A DNA stretch of 48,227 bases from positions 1 through 48,227 of the forward strand of contig JACQNZ010000002.1 of assembly GCA_016202815.1 (NCBI GenBank), written 5' to 3'. Origin of the DNA: Candidatus Aenigmatarchaeota archaeon. GTDB lineage: Archaea; Aenigmatarchaeota; Aenigmatarchaeia; JACPZZ01. This document shows, one piece after another, positions 16,252-24,198 of this stretch (its first letter is position 1; each line of letters opens with the position of its first letter). The position numbers and the translations under genes were made by a program. Below the pieces are notes generated by a model. The model ran no database searches. It was not told where the DNA came from and was given only the letters and a program-made list of their open reading frames with translations.

Positions 16252-16620
16252 TCAGAATTCTGGCTTGAAAGGATTTTGCACAAGTGTTCCCCTATACACA
16301 AAATAACCATTTACACCTGCTCCACAGCCACAGGCTTTTCTTCTATCAACATAATCCGCTGGGTCTAAGCCGTGTTTTCGAATTTCTTCCTGAAATTCTC
16401 CTGGGCAACAATCCTTATTTTCAACTCCTGATAAACCGTATTTAGAAGCATTTTTCTCAAACCAGCCGTCTCCCCCAGTAAACATAACATATGCTTCAGA
16501 ACCACGTCCCGCGCAACTGTCTGTTGTTTTATAGCAATGTTTCCAGAGTTGCCTAACTAGTTCCCCAATTCCTTTATCTATATCTAATCGTTCCATAGTT
16601 GCGAGCATGCCTCGTTTCAT
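16252..16620 (-). CDS. Hypothetical Cys-rich protein
   Basis: The 122-residue protein contains seven or more cysteines, in HCYKTTDSCAGRG, KDCCPGEF and KACGCGAG, suggesting metal binding. The DSCAGRGSEAYVMF segment recalls small archaeal proteins of unknown function. A TATA-like AAAAAGC on the minus strand near 16645 lies about 25 nt upstream of ATG 16620. It is divergent from the RNase P RNA gene. Confidence 0.6.
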   Translation of the reverse strand: MKRGMLATMERLDIDKGIGELVRQLWKHCYKTTDSCAGRGSEAYVMFTGGDGWFEKNASKYGLSGVENKDCCPGEFQEEIRKHGLDPADYVDRRKACGCGAGVNGYFVYRGTLVQNPFKPEF

Positions 16621-16677
16621 ATTGACTCGTGATTAAGAACGCAGCTTTTTATACCACCTCATCCCTTTAACTAATTC

Positions 16678-17140
16678 GGGCAAGCTGGCAAAGGCAACTC
16701 GGCGTAACGAGAAACATACGCTGTTAGTATGCGTATGTTTCGGTCGACGAACGAAGGAAACTCCGCCCACTCAGACAACTGCCGCGTGCGGCAGGGTGTC
16801 AGCGTTCCGGCCAAAACCGGCAACCGAGAGGTTGGTAAAGGGTATCAGAAACGGACCAGCGCGTTCAGGCCAGTGTAAATTGGCAACCGAGGACGCAGAT
16901 CGCCGGTAAAACGGCGAGATGTTGAAGTTGGACGCGTATTGGATGAAACGGACCCTCTAAACGCGGGTGCAAGTGTGATAGGCTGAAGCATGTGCATGCA
17001 AAACGGCACATGTTTTGGCCAGCAACACGCTCAGACGAATGCCTGGGTCGCGTGCGGCATGAACGCTAGTTCAGAGGCGAAGATCGCTTCACTGCCGCAT
17101 TGCCAACCTGAACAGAAGGCGGGTTACGTCCAGCATGCCC
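16678..17140 (+). ncRNA. rnpB: RNase P RNA (archaeal)
   Basis: This is the ribozyme subunit of RNase P, which matures tRNA 5' ends. P1 is GGGCAAGCTGG (16678-16688) with CAGCATGCCC (17131-17140). P2 is GGCGTAAC (16701-16708) with GTTACGTC (17123-17130). P3 is a perfect hairpin GAAACATACGC/GCGTATGTTTC (16711-16741). P4 pairs CCGCCC (16763-16768) with GGCGGG (17118-17123) inside the conserved GGAAACTCCGCCC and ACAGAAGGCGGG boxes. TTTTTATACC near 16645-16655 fits a TATA box about 27 nt upstream. A T-rich run (17145-17158) fits termination. A variable hairpin (16986-17015) resembles the dispersed GAAGCAT palindromes. Confidence 0.9.
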
Positions 17141-17167
17141 ATAGTTATTTTTTATTGGTTCTTAGTC

Positions 17168-17306
17168 CGGGGTGCAGGAAAGTAAAATGTCTTTAGTCCA
17201 TAGCACACATTGGGTGATGCTAAAATCGGTATGAACAGGTGTCCGGCGATCCGGGTGCGACAGATTTCAATGGCTGCACAATGCTGCCTGAAGCCCGCGC
17301 ATCCCG
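17168..17306 (+). ncRNA. Possible structured RNA, unassigned
   Basis: Between RNase P RNA and secG, CGGGGTGC (17168-17175) pairs with GCATCCCG (17299-17306, one wobble), closing a region of about 139 nt. Inside, CATTG pairs with CAATG, TGTCCGG pairs discontinuously with CCG..GACA around a CGAT loop, and GGCTGC/GCTGCC forms a hairpin. There is no ORF. It lacks SRP RNA, 5S, tRNA or clear C/D-box signatures. It could be an independent RNA or a cotranscribed extension after RNase P RNA. Confidence 0.35.
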
Positions 17307-17346
17307 CTAAAATCAAGACTTATTAATTGCTATCTTCTATGATTAA

Positions 17347-17517
17347 ATGGTAATCAGGATGGCAGACGAAAACAAGTCATTGCCCATGTCCTCGGCAGGC
17401 ATAGTCGCATCTACGGAAGAGGCTGACACGGGCATTAAATTAAAGCCGGAGCATGTAACGGCCATGATAGTAGCGTTGACGCTGCTGGAACTTTTGCTGC
17501 CCATGGCCTTGGGATAG
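17347..17517 (+). CDS. secG: Preprotein translocase subunit SecG (Sec61-beta)
   Basis: This very short protein (56 residues from ATG 17347, 52 from ATG 17359) has the archaeal Sec61-beta hallmark PMSSAGIV, then an acidic stretch STEEADTGIKLKPE and one C-terminal membrane helix. It is the small tail-anchored subunit of the SecYEG channel in the cytoplasmic membrane. TATA-like TTATTAAT near 17318-17326 is about 27 nt upstream of ATG 17347, supporting the longer leaderless form. The gene lies between the RNA genes and the Yip1-like gene. Confidence 0.92.
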   Translation: MVIRMADENKSLPMSSAGIVASTEEADTGIKLKPEHVTAMIVALTLLELLLPMALG

Positions 17518-17539
17518 AAGCATTGGCGGGTCTACGAAA

Positions 17540-18085
17540 ATGAAATTCCTGGAAAAAGCGGAAACGATACTGAAGGACCCTGACAAGTTTTTCGGCCGCG
17601 TAAAATCCGAAAAAAAGATCAACGATGCCTTTTCGTTCCTGCTCGTAACCTCGCTGGTTTATTTCGCGGCCACGATCGCCCTGATACTTACAGGCCCGCT
17701 GGCGTCAATGGGCGCAGTAGGCATAGTCTCCGTTTCTGTTTTCACATGGGCGATGAGCATACTTTTCGTGTTCATCATGGCCGCTATCGTGAACATCGTG
17801 GCAAAGCTGCTGGGCGGCAAAGGCGGCTACCTGGAAGCGTACAAGTCGCTGGTTTACGGATCGCTGCCGTCGCAAGTCCTGGGATGGCTCCCTTTCATCG
17901 GTTTTTTGCTCAGCCTTTGGTCCCTGTACATACAGGCAAAGGGCGTCTCCAGGCTTTACAAAATCGGCATGTTTCGCGCGTTCGTTGCTGTGATATCGCC
18001 GTCTATGGCCGCACTGGCACTGATACTGGTTTTCGCGTCCTCGCTCATCACCGGGAAAATTCCAATAACTGATACGGGTTCCTGA
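17540..18085 (+). CDS. Yip1-domain membrane protein
   Basis: The 181-residue protein opens with MKFLEKAETILKDPDKFFGRVKSEK, typical of prokaryotic Yip1-like proteins. It has about five membrane helices with YKSLVYGSLPSQVLGWLPFIG and SRLYKIG, which are characteristic of the family. Its role is unknown. It starts 22 nt after secG and its TGA overlaps the ATG of the next gene (TGATG), so secG, this gene and the endonuclease IV-like gene may form one operon. Confidence 0.8.
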   Translation: MKFLEKAETILKDPDKFFGRVKSEKKINDAFSFLLVTSLVYFAATIALILTGPLASMGAVGIVSVSVFTWAMSILFVFIMAAIVNIVAKLLGGKGGYLEAYKSLVYGSLPSQVLGWLPFIGFLLSLWSLYIQAKGVSRLYKIGMFRAFVAVISPSMAALALILVFASSLITGKIPITDTGS

Positions 18086-18906
18086 TGAAAATTTTCATCG
18101 GACCCGCGGGCGTACCTATTTCATCGAAAGGAAAATCCACAAAAGACGGCATCGAAACCGTCTCCAAACTCGGATTAAACGCATTCGAAGTCGAGTTTGT
18201 AAGGGGCGTCGTTATGTCTAACGGCACAGCCAAAGAAATCGGCGCGATAGCAAAAAGTCTGGGAATAAAATTGTCCGTCCACGCGCCCTATTACATAAAC
18301 CTCAATTCCGCCGACAAGGCAAAGCTTGAAGCGAGCAAAAAGCGCGTCTTGGATTCTTTGGAACGCGGCCATCATATGGGCGCGGAAGTTGTTGCGGTTC
18401 ATGCATCTTATTATGGTGACGACACGCCCGAAAAAACCTACGAAGACACAAAAGAAGCGTGCGTCGATATCCTTGAAAAGGCGGCAAAAAGCGGCTGGGA
18501 CGGCGTAAAGCTTGGGCTGGAGACGATGGGTAAAAAATCGCAATTCGGCTCGCTTGAAGAGCTTGCCAGGTTGTCAAAGGAAATAAAAATAATCCCGTAC
18601 ATCGACTGGGCGCATATTTTCGTCCGCAACAACGGAACTATCGATTATTCAGGAATATTCAGCCAATTGGAAAAGTTAAAAATCAAAAAGATCCATTCCC
18701 ACTTCGAAAACGTAAAGAAAAACGGCAAAGGCGAATTTGTAGACGTTCATATTCCGATAGACCATCATCCGCCTTTCGAACCGCTGGCAAAAGAAATTTT
18801 GAAAAGGAAAATCGACATTACGTTAATCTCCGAGTCGCCGCTGCTGGAAAAGGATGCGTTGAAAATGAAAGGGATTTTGGAAAATTTGGGGTGTAAATTC
18901 AATTAG
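18085..18906 (+). CDS. nfo: Endonuclease IV-like AP endonuclease (TIM barrel)
   Basis: The 273-residue protein has the AP-endonuclease family 2 layout: FIGPAGVP at the N-terminus, the zinc-ligand histidines in SVHAPYYINL and VAVHASYY, Glu in LGLETMGK, YIDWAHI, a late His in IHSHFENV, HIPIDHHPPFEPL, and a final Glu in LISESPLL. The family incises DNA 5' to abasic sites with three metal ions. Length and motifs are complete. It overlaps the Yip1-like gene by one base at the start and the convergent swivel-protein gene by 4 nt at the end. Confidence 0.87.
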   Translation: MKIFIGPAGVPISSKGKSTKDGIETVSKLGLNAFEVEFVRGVVMSNGTAKEIGAIAKSLGIKLSVHAPYYINLNSADKAKLEASKKRVLDSLERGHHMGAEVVAVHASYYGDDTPEKTYEDTKEACVDILEKAAKSGWDGVKLGLETMGKKSQFGSLEELARLSKEIKIIPYIDWAHIFVRNNGTIDYSGIFSQLEKLKIKKIHSHFENVKKNGKGEFVDVHIPIDHHPPFEPLAKEILKRKIDITLISESPLLEKDALKMKGILENLGCKFN

Positions 18907-20315
18907 GATTTGTTTGAATCTATTGTTACAATTCCCTTATTCGCATCAACGCTAACAACATCCCCGTCATTTAAGACGTGTGTCGCATTCTTAGTTCCGA
19001 CTATACAGGGTATTCCAAATTCGCGGGAAACTATGGCAGCATGGCTGCTTAAACCGCCTTCATCCGTTACGACAGCAATCGCCTTTTTCATAGCAGGTAC
19101 AAAATCCGGATGCGTTGTCACAGCGACCAAGATATCTCCTCGGTTAACTTTTTGTAAATCACCGACGCCTTTTACAATTGATACCCGTCCTTTTGCATAG
19201 CCTCTAGAAGCCGGCGTCCCTTTAATCATAATATCCTGCTTTTGATTTTCCAGGATACCAAGCTCTTTTAGCTTAAAAAACATGTCGTTTCCTTCCATGC
19301 AAACAATATTATGGTTATCATCGAAAAATACAAGAAATCCGGTCTGTCTTTGCACCACTATTTCTTTTCGCGGCATTTTTGAATAATCCAGAAAATCCAG
19401 GATTTCTTTTTCTGTCAGATAGCTCGTTTCTTCCAAAGTTAATTTCGTTCGCCTACCCAACTCTTCAAACATTTTTTGGGCAAAGAAAACTCCTTTTCTT
19501 CGGTAATCATCGCGCGCGTCTTTCAAATATGCCAATTTCCTGGCTATCACGATCAATTCTTTTTCGTTAGGATCAAGTTTCAATTCTTCACTAGCTTGGT
19601 CACACGATACTCCATATTTTTTATCCGGATTTGAAGAAAGCATTATTTTCATATTACCGACGAATTGCTCATATGTCCATGGCCTGTTATGAATGTCCAA
19701 ACAAGCCATCCAATTGAACTCATCATAAAGTTTTTTCATATCATCTTCGCTTGCATCTCTTCCAAGATTTCGTAATTTCTCTTGCAGTAAAAGAGTGCTG
19801 GCTTTTTCATCCGGCTGTATAAGAACTCCAATGTATTCTATTGATTTATCCGATTTTCCTATACGCTGTGATTTGTCATCCACCAATTTTTTCACGGACT
19901 CCGACACGAATTCGTTAACTACGTGCAACATGTAAACAAAAGCACCGTAGTTCAAAAGGGTTTTTTGGTATTTCAAGTATTTGTTTTTCAATTCCTGATT
20001 AGAAATGTCTATTAAGTTTCCACCCGCAATGTCTCTGGCTATTCTGACATACTCTTCACCCAATTTAACAAAAGTTGACTGGAAAGTGTCGAGATTCTCC
20101 AGTGTACTCGTATATTTGGAATGGATCGCGGCCGTGAGCTTTGCCCAATCGCTTGCGGAAATAAAACAAGCCTCATTCTTGTTGTCGGGTGCGAACAACT
20201 GGTTGTAGAATGTATAAGGTACGAAATTTTTCGCTTCGTCGCTCAACGCACGCAAAGCCAAAGAAGTGTATTGGACGCCGTATTCGCGGGAATAGAATTT
20301 TGTCCAGTCAACCAT
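18903..20315 (-). CDS. PEP-utilising mobile (phosphohistidine swivel) domain protein
   Basis: The 470-residue protein ends with a clear PEP-utiliser mobile domain: IKGTPASRGYAKGRV, then DILVAVTTHPDFVPAM and TDEGGLSSHAAIVSREFGIPCIVGT, which holds the catalytic His. The N-terminal 350 residues are mostly helical and contain neither the ATP-grasp nor the PEP-binding domain of PEP synthase. It is therefore a partial relative acting with an unknown partner or substrate. ATG 20315 is chosen: it lies one base after the stop of the HD gene with a purine-rich GGAGAG upstream, so it is translationally coupled. It is last in the four-gene operon. Confidence 0.8.
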   Translation of the reverse strand: MVDWTKFYSREYGVQYTSLALRALSDEAKNFVPYTFYNQLFAPDNKNEACFISASDWAKLTAAIHSKYTSTLENLDTFQSTFVKLGEEYVRIARDIAGGNLIDISNQELKNKYLKYQKTLLNYGAFVYMLHVVNEFVSESVKKLVDDKSQRIGKSDKSIEYIGVLIQPDEKASTLLLQEKLRNLGRDASEDDMKKLYDEFNWMACLDIHNRPWTYEQFVGNMKIMLSSNPDKKYGVSCDQASEELKLDPNEKELIVIARKLAYLKDARDDYRRKGVFFAQKMFEELGRRTKLTLEETSYLTEKEILDFLDYSKMPRKEIVVQRQTGFLVFFDDNHNIVCMEGNDMFFKLKELGILENQKQDIMIKGTPASRGYAKGRVSIVKGVGDLQKVNRGDILVAVTTHPDFVPAMKKAIAVVTDEGGLSSHAAIVSREFGIPCIVGTKNATHVLNDGDVVSVDANKGIVTIDSNKS

Positions 20316-20316
20316 C

Positions 20317-20919
20317 TCAATCTCTCCACACATTTTCAGTATCTAACCCCAGTTCTTCTCTGATTTTTTCTATTCTACTAGCATACTGCTTGAAAACTTG
20401 CTCTGGTTTATGAAGGCGATAAAAACCTTCAGCTCCCTTGTAAAGTGAACAATCAAGCACATCCGCGTCCTTGGCAATTTCTACGTATGGATCATCGGAA
20501 TATACGTCCTTCTCGCTATGGTGCGCAACGGCCTGTACTATTGTTTTTATTTCCTGTCCTGTAAAACCGCCAACTTCCCTTAACAATTTCTCTGCTATAG
20601 GCGAACCCAATTTAGCATGGTCTTTGTACTTTCCCTCGACAATTACATAAATATCATGAAGCACGCATATTATTTCGACCAACTCGACGTCCAAGTTTCT
20701 TTTTTGTGCAAGTATTCTTCCGCATTGGATACATCCGCTTGAATGCTTCAATTCCCAAACAATGGAACTTTCCCTGACTTCATCGGGTATTTTATTTTCA
20801 AGAAGCAACTGTACGACTTTACGCTCGACTTTTTCTGATCTGGATAAGTCGTTCCCCTTATAATGGTGAAAATCTTTTAACATAACAAAAACTGGTTGTA
20901 TAGGCTTATATTCACTCAA
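20317..20919 (-). CDS. HD-domain phosphohydrolase
   Basis: The 200-residue protein shows the HD metal-binding pattern: His59 in KHSSGCIQCGR, His88-Asp89 in CVLHDIY, paired His133-134 in VAHHSEKD, and Asp151/153 in AKDADVLD. Related enzymes hydrolyse nucleotides or phosphate esters. The TTG start at 20917-20919 overlaps the stop of the epimerase gene (TTGAGTGA); ATG 20883 is an alternative. It lies between an epimerase and a swivel-domain protein on the same strand with overlaps at both ends, implying a shared pathway. Confidence 0.8.
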   Translation of the reverse strand: MSEYKPIQPVFVMLKDFHHYKGNDLSRSEKVERKVVQLLLENKIPDEVRESSIVWELKHSSGCIQCGRILAQKRNLDVELVEIICVLHDIYVIVEGKYKDHAKLGSPIAEKLLREVGGFTGQEIKTIVQAVAHHSEKDVYSDDPYVEIAKDADVLDCSLYKGAEGFYRLHKPEQVFKQYASRIEKIREELGLDTENVWRD

Positions 20920-21823
20920 CCGGATAATCCTTTACCAGCCTGTTAATGCCGTCTGCAAGGGACATTTTAGCCTCGAATCCCAGAATATTTTTTGCTTTGC
21001 GCGTGTCCGCTCTCGTCCGCGCAACGTAATTCTTTATCGCGTTCTCCTTGTGCTCGGCCTGTACGTTTGTTCCCAACGCTTTATTTAACGCGTCAACGAC
21101 CTGGTTAAACGACGTCTCGACGCCCGTTCCCAAGTTAAAAACTTCGCGCTGGAACTTGTTTTCCTTCAGCGCGTTCATCGCGGTCATGCAACCGCGGATA
21201 ATGTCTTTGACGTGTGTGAAATCGCGCGTCTGCCTGCCGTCGCCGAATATCAGCGGCTTTTCGCCGCGCTGAATGGCCCACAAAAATTGCGTAAGTATGT
21301 TAGCAAACTCGCCCTTCGCCCTTTCATTCGGCCCGTAAACGCTGAAAAACCTCATCGCCGCCGATCGAACGCCGTACAGCCTGTTATACAATTCCGCCAT
21401 GCGCTCCATCGCAAAACGCGCTTCGGTGTAGTAGTCCGTCACTTTGATTATCATGTCCTCCCTGTGCGGCGGATCAAGTTCGCTGTACAAGGACGACGAC
21501 GACGCAAATACAACCGGACAGTTTGACTGCCGCGCTATCTCAAGCATCGTTATCATGCCGTTTATCGCAGCACCGCACAATTTCGGATTGCGCTTGTACT
21601 GCGGCGACGAAGAATAAACACCAAGATGGTATATCTCATCGAATTTTTCTTTTGTCGTGAAATCCTCGCAGGCCTTGTGCACGACTTCGCATCCGGGCGG
21701 TACGTTGCCGCGGTCTCCGGTGTAAAAATTGTCCAGTATCGTGACTGTCCGGCCCAAGCTTAACAATTCGGCCGCCATATTGCTGCCGATAAACCCTGCC
21801 CCGCCCGTCAATAACGTCTTCAT
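20912..21823 (-). CDS. NAD-dependent sugar-nucleotide epimerase/dehydratase
   Basis: The 303-residue extended SDR has the NAD motif GGAGFIGSN (residues 7-15), SSSSLYSE, and RFFSVYGPNERAKGEF, as in UDP-glucose 4-epimerase and dehydratase relatives. The catalytic YxxxK is altered: DYYTEARFAMER gives Tyr132..Arg136, with Arg (codon CGT) at the Lys position. The substrate is probably a nucleotide sugar made by the nucleotidyltransferase upstream. It starts 6 nt after that gene and overlaps the HD gene by 8 nt. Confidence 0.88.
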   Translation of the reverse strand: MKTLLTGGAGFIGSNMAAELLSLGRTVTILDNFYTGDRGNVPPGCEVVHKACEDFTTKEKFDEIYHLGVYSSSPQYKRNPKLCGAAINGMITMLEIARQSNCPVVFASSSSLYSELDPPHREDMIIKVTDYYTEARFAMERMAELYNRLYGVRSAAMRFFSVYGPNERAKGEFANILTQFLWAIQRGEKPLIFGDGRQTRDFTHVKDIIRGCMTAMNALKENKFQREVFNLGTGVETSFNQVVDALNKALGTNVQAEHKENAIKNYVARTRADTRKAKNILGFEAKMSLADGINRLVKDYPVE

Positions 21824-21829
21824 AATTCC

Positions 21830-22678
21830 TCACGACAGCCAGTTCAATTTTCCTTCCTGCAAGTCCTTTTGGACCTTCTCATACGATTCAATGGAGCCTA
21901 TGTCAACCCAGTATCCGGGATGTATGTAGCCGCCCAATACGCCTTCGCTCGCAAGCTCCGGAAAAATGTTTTCGATCATCTGAAAATCCGATTTTATGTA
22001 ATCCAGTATGCCCTTGCTCAGCACGTATATGCCTGCGTTCACGAGCTTGGACTGCTTGTCGTCTTTCGTAGGCTTGGCCGTGAATCCGATTATCTTGCCT
22101 CCCTTCATTTCAGCCATTCCGAATTTTGTCGGGTCGTCGGCCTGCGCTAAAACCATGGTAAATTTCGCGCCGGACGCGCGGTGGAACCTGACCACGTCAT
22201 CGTAGTCTATGTTTGCTACGATGTCCCCGTTGAGCATAAGGAAAGTGTTGTCTAAACGGTTCTTCGCAAGTATTATCGGCCCGGCTGTTCCGAGCGGCTC
22301 GTTCTCTATTATGTAATCTATCTTCACTCCGAAATTGGACCCGTCGCCGAAGTAGCTTATTATTTTTTCCGCCTTGTAGCTTACGGAGAGCAGTATGTTT
22401 TTGACGCCTATTGATTTTAGCCTGTTTATGATGTGCTCCAGAATCGGCTTGCCGGCAATCGGTATCATCGTCTTCGGTATTTCATAGGTAAACGGCCTGA
22501 ATTTTGTTCCTTTGCCGCCCGCCAATACCAGGGCCTGCGTAACCGTTCCCTGGTCCAGCGCTTTTTTAATTAACACTTCAACCGCGTGCGAACGGTTCAT
22601 TATCATGCTGCCGTCGACCAACCCATCAACGTCTTTCAGAATCTCGTCAGAAAGTGTCAGCGATATCTTTTGTTTCAC
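21830..22678 (-). CDS. Ribbon-helix-helix domain fused to sugar-phosphate nucleotidyltransferase
   Basis: Residues 1-45 (KISLTLSDEILKDVDGLV, NRSHAVEVLIKKAL) form a ribbon-helix-helix DNA-binding unit. Residues from about 48 are a nucleotidyltransferase with LAGGKGTKFRP (52-62), EIPKTMIPIAGKPIL, LGTAGPI, MLNGDIV and a late GYWVDIGSIESY. Such enzymes make NDP-sugars from sugar 1-phosphate. The start is GTG 22678, preceded by AGAGGAA as a ribosome-binding site. A TATA box (TATTTATAATG) near 22740-22750 and a 17-bp palindrome at 22704-22720 precede it, so self-repression is likely. It is first in the four-gene operon; 282 residues. Confidence 0.88.
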   Translation of the reverse strand: MKQKISLTLSDEILKDVDGLVDGSMIMNRSHAVEVLIKKALDQGTVTQALVLAGGKGTKFRPFTYEIPKTMIPIAGKPILEHIINRLKSIGVKNILLSVSYKAEKIISYFGDGSNFGVKIDYIIENEPLGTAGPIILAKNRLDNTFLMLNGDIVANIDYDDVVRFHRASGAKFTMVLAQADDPTKFGMAEMKGGKIIGFTAKPTKDDKQSKLVNAGIYVLSKGILDYIKSDFQMIENIFPELASEGVLGGYIHPGYWVDIGSIESYEKVQKDLQEGKLNWLS

Positions 22679-22703
22679 GTAAATTCCTCTAACCTGTTGT
22701 TCG

Positions 22704-22720
22704 GTAGCATAATATGCTAC
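22704..22720. promoter_or_regulatory. 17-bp palindrome, probable operator for the RHH-fusion gene
   Basis: GTAGCATAATATGCTAC is an exact inverted repeat around one central base. It lies between the TATA-like box (about 22740-22750) and the GTG start (22678) of the RHH-nucleotidyltransferase gene, close to the expected transcription start. This position fits repression by the RHH domain of the encoded protein. Confidence 0.6.
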
Positions 22721-22875
22721 ATGATAATACAACTGGACATTATAAATACATTTTTTCTCGCGGCGGATTGAAACAGTATGTCGCGGCGTAGATCCACAGC
22801 AAGAATAAATACCAAAAAGCACAAACAGACTTAGTTGTTTTGTCAAGCTTTTAGCAAAAGTTTGGGGGATTTTAC

Positions 22876-23496
22876 ATGGCTGAAAATAATCAGGGAAAAC
22901 ATCCTGTGAAGCCTTTACCGTTCGCCTATAACGCGACAAAAGGGATTTCCGAACAGGTAAACAAGTGGCACCACGACACTCACTACGCCGGCTACGTGAA
23001 CAAGCGCAACGAAATCGAGCTTGAGCTGCAGAAAGCCGACCGCTCAAAGGCGAATGCCAATTGGTCCCTGTTCCGCGGGTTAAAGGAGCGCGAAACTTTC
23101 AACGCGAACGGCCAGATTCTGCACGAAATTTATTGGGGCGTGCTGGGCGGCGATGGCAAGCCCGACATGAATTTGCCTGTTATGAAAAAAATCGCGCAGG
23201 ATTTCGGGTCCTTTGACGCATGGAAAGAAGATTTTATCGCGTCGGCGAAGGTCGCGTTGGGATGGGCTGTTTTAGTTTTCGATGCTTCGGACGGCCGCTT
23301 CAGGAATTTCATCGGCGACACGCAAAACCAGGGCGCGGTGTGGGGCGCGGTCCCCATGGTCGCGCTTGACGTTTTCGAGCATTCTTACTATTACGACTAC
23401 GGGCCGGACCGCGCAAAATACATACAAGCCTACCTTGACAACATCAACTGGGAGAAGGTGCAGGAAAGGTTTGAAATCGTGGCCGGACAGAAATAA
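22876..23496 (+). CDS. sod: Superoxide dismutase (Fe/Mn type)
   Basis: The 206-residue protein has all Fe/Mn-SOD landmarks: KWHHDTHYAGYVNK (first His ligand), ILHEIYWGVLGG (second His), GWAVLVFD, QGAVWGAVP and ALDVFEHSYYYDYGPDRAKYI (Asp and His ligands; Phe replaces the more common Trp). It converts superoxide to O2 and H2O2 in the cytoplasm, indicating oxygen exposure. A TATA-like GAATAAATACC lies near 22803-22813 and a purine-rich GGGGGA is 10 nt upstream of ATG 22876. It is divergent from the nucleotidyltransferase operon. Confidence 0.95.
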   Translation: MAENNQGKHPVKPLPFAYNATKGISEQVNKWHHDTHYAGYVNKRNEIELELQKADRSKANANWSLFRGLKERETFNANGQILHEIYWGVLGGDGKPDMNLPVMKKIAQDFGSFDAWKEDFIASAKVALGWAVLVFDASDGRFRNFIGDTQNQGAVWGAVPMVALDVFEHSYYYDYGPDRAKYIQAYLDNINWEKVQERFEIVAGQK

Positions 23497-23657
23497 AATG
23501 TAACAACGGCTTCGGTCTGGAATAGTTAATGCACCGTCTTCTGCGGATCGGCTAGCAAGTCACGAAAACCCGCTCTGCGGGGCGCAAAATTATATAAATA
23601 ACCGAACCGTATAATGATATGCTATTTGGTTCATAGTGTTTTTGGGTATTCTAAAAG

Positions 23658-23671
23658 CACTACCCGTAGTG
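23658..23671. promoter_or_regulatory. Palindrome upstream of nrdR
   Basis: CACTACCCGTAGTG is a 14-bp inverted repeat (6-bp arms) located 13-26 nt before ATG 23684 and downstream of a TATA-like TTATATAAATA (about 23590-23600). The TAGTGT half-site recurs at about 23633-23638. NrdR boxes in bacteria have similar TAGTGT-like halves, so NrdR autoregulation is plausible. Confidence 0.4.
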
Positions 23672-23683
23672 TTTGTGACTGTT

Positions 23684-24130
23684 ATGAAATGTCCCTACTG
23701 CCCGGCCCAGGAAACGAAGGTTATCGAGACCAGAGACACCGATTTGGACTCGTTGCGCAGGAGGCGCGAGTGCGCTAGATGTGGAAAAAGATTCACTACT
23801 TATGAGAAATTAGACGTTACTGGTCTGTTCGTCGTGAAACGCGACGGCCGCCGCGAGAAATTCGACAGGGTGAAGCTTCGTACAGGCATACTGAAGGCCT
23901 GCGAAAAAAGGCCCGTATCCCATGAAAAGATAGAAGCGGCCATTGACGAAATCGAAAAGAAACTGCGCGAAGGCGGAAAGACGGAAGTACGCACAAGGCG
24001 CATCGGGGAACTGGTCATGGAAAAGCTGCGCGAGCTGGACGAAGTTGCTTACATACGCTTCGCTTCGGTTTACCGCAACTTTTCCGATATCGAATCGTTT
24101 GAAAAGGAAATCAAGACCCTGAAAAAATAA
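23684..24130 (+). CDS. nrdR: Transcriptional repressor NrdR
   Basis: The 148-residue protein begins MKCPYCPAQETKVIETRD, the NrdR zinc ribbon (CPYC..CARCGKRF), followed by the ATP-cone domain (VVKRDGRREKFDRVKLRTGILKACEKRPV) and the typical C-terminus VAYIRFASVYRNF. NrdR senses dATP/ATP and represses ribonucleotide reductase genes. Here it lies 81 nt upstream of the class II RNR on the same strand, its expected target. ATG 23684 is chosen from the family N-terminus; the frame opens earlier at 23636. NrdR is mainly bacterial, so its presence in an archaeon is notable. Confidence 0.93.
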   Translation: MKCPYCPAQETKVIETRDTDLDSLRRRRECARCGKRFTTYEKLDVTGLFVVKRDGRREKFDRVKLRTGILKACEKRPVSHEKIEAAIDEIEKKLREGGKTEVRTRRIGELVMEKLRELDEVAYIRFASVYRNFSDIESFEKEIKTLKK

Positions 24131-24142
24131 TCGGGCTCATGG

Positions 24143-24198
24143 GCGCGCACGGCGTGCGCGCTTAAGAAGAAGTTGGCTGGCCTGCACATCGTGCAGGC
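24143..24198 (+). repeat. Two GC-rich hairpins between nrdR and nrdJ
   Basis: GCGCGCAC (24143-24150) pairs with GTGCGCGC (24154-24161) across a 3-nt loop. GCCTGCAC (24180-24187) pairs with GTGCAGGC (24191-24198) across a 3-nt loop. Both have GCAC/GTGC at the loop side. They lie just before the nrdJ ribosome-binding site GGAGAT (24208-24213 region) and could attenuate or terminate transcription between the genes. Confidence 0.5.

Noticed and set aside
16711-16741. Perfect hairpin as an additional copy of the dispersed palindrome
   Set aside because: It is the P3 helix of RNase P RNA by position between P2 and P4; its likeness to the family is noted but not counted as a copy.
17168-17306. SRP RNA, 5S rRNA or tRNA assignment
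   Set aside because: The SRP S-domain GGAAG/AGCA motif, the 5S CCGAAC and GGAAGUUAAG signatures and the tRNA T-loop consensus are all missing.
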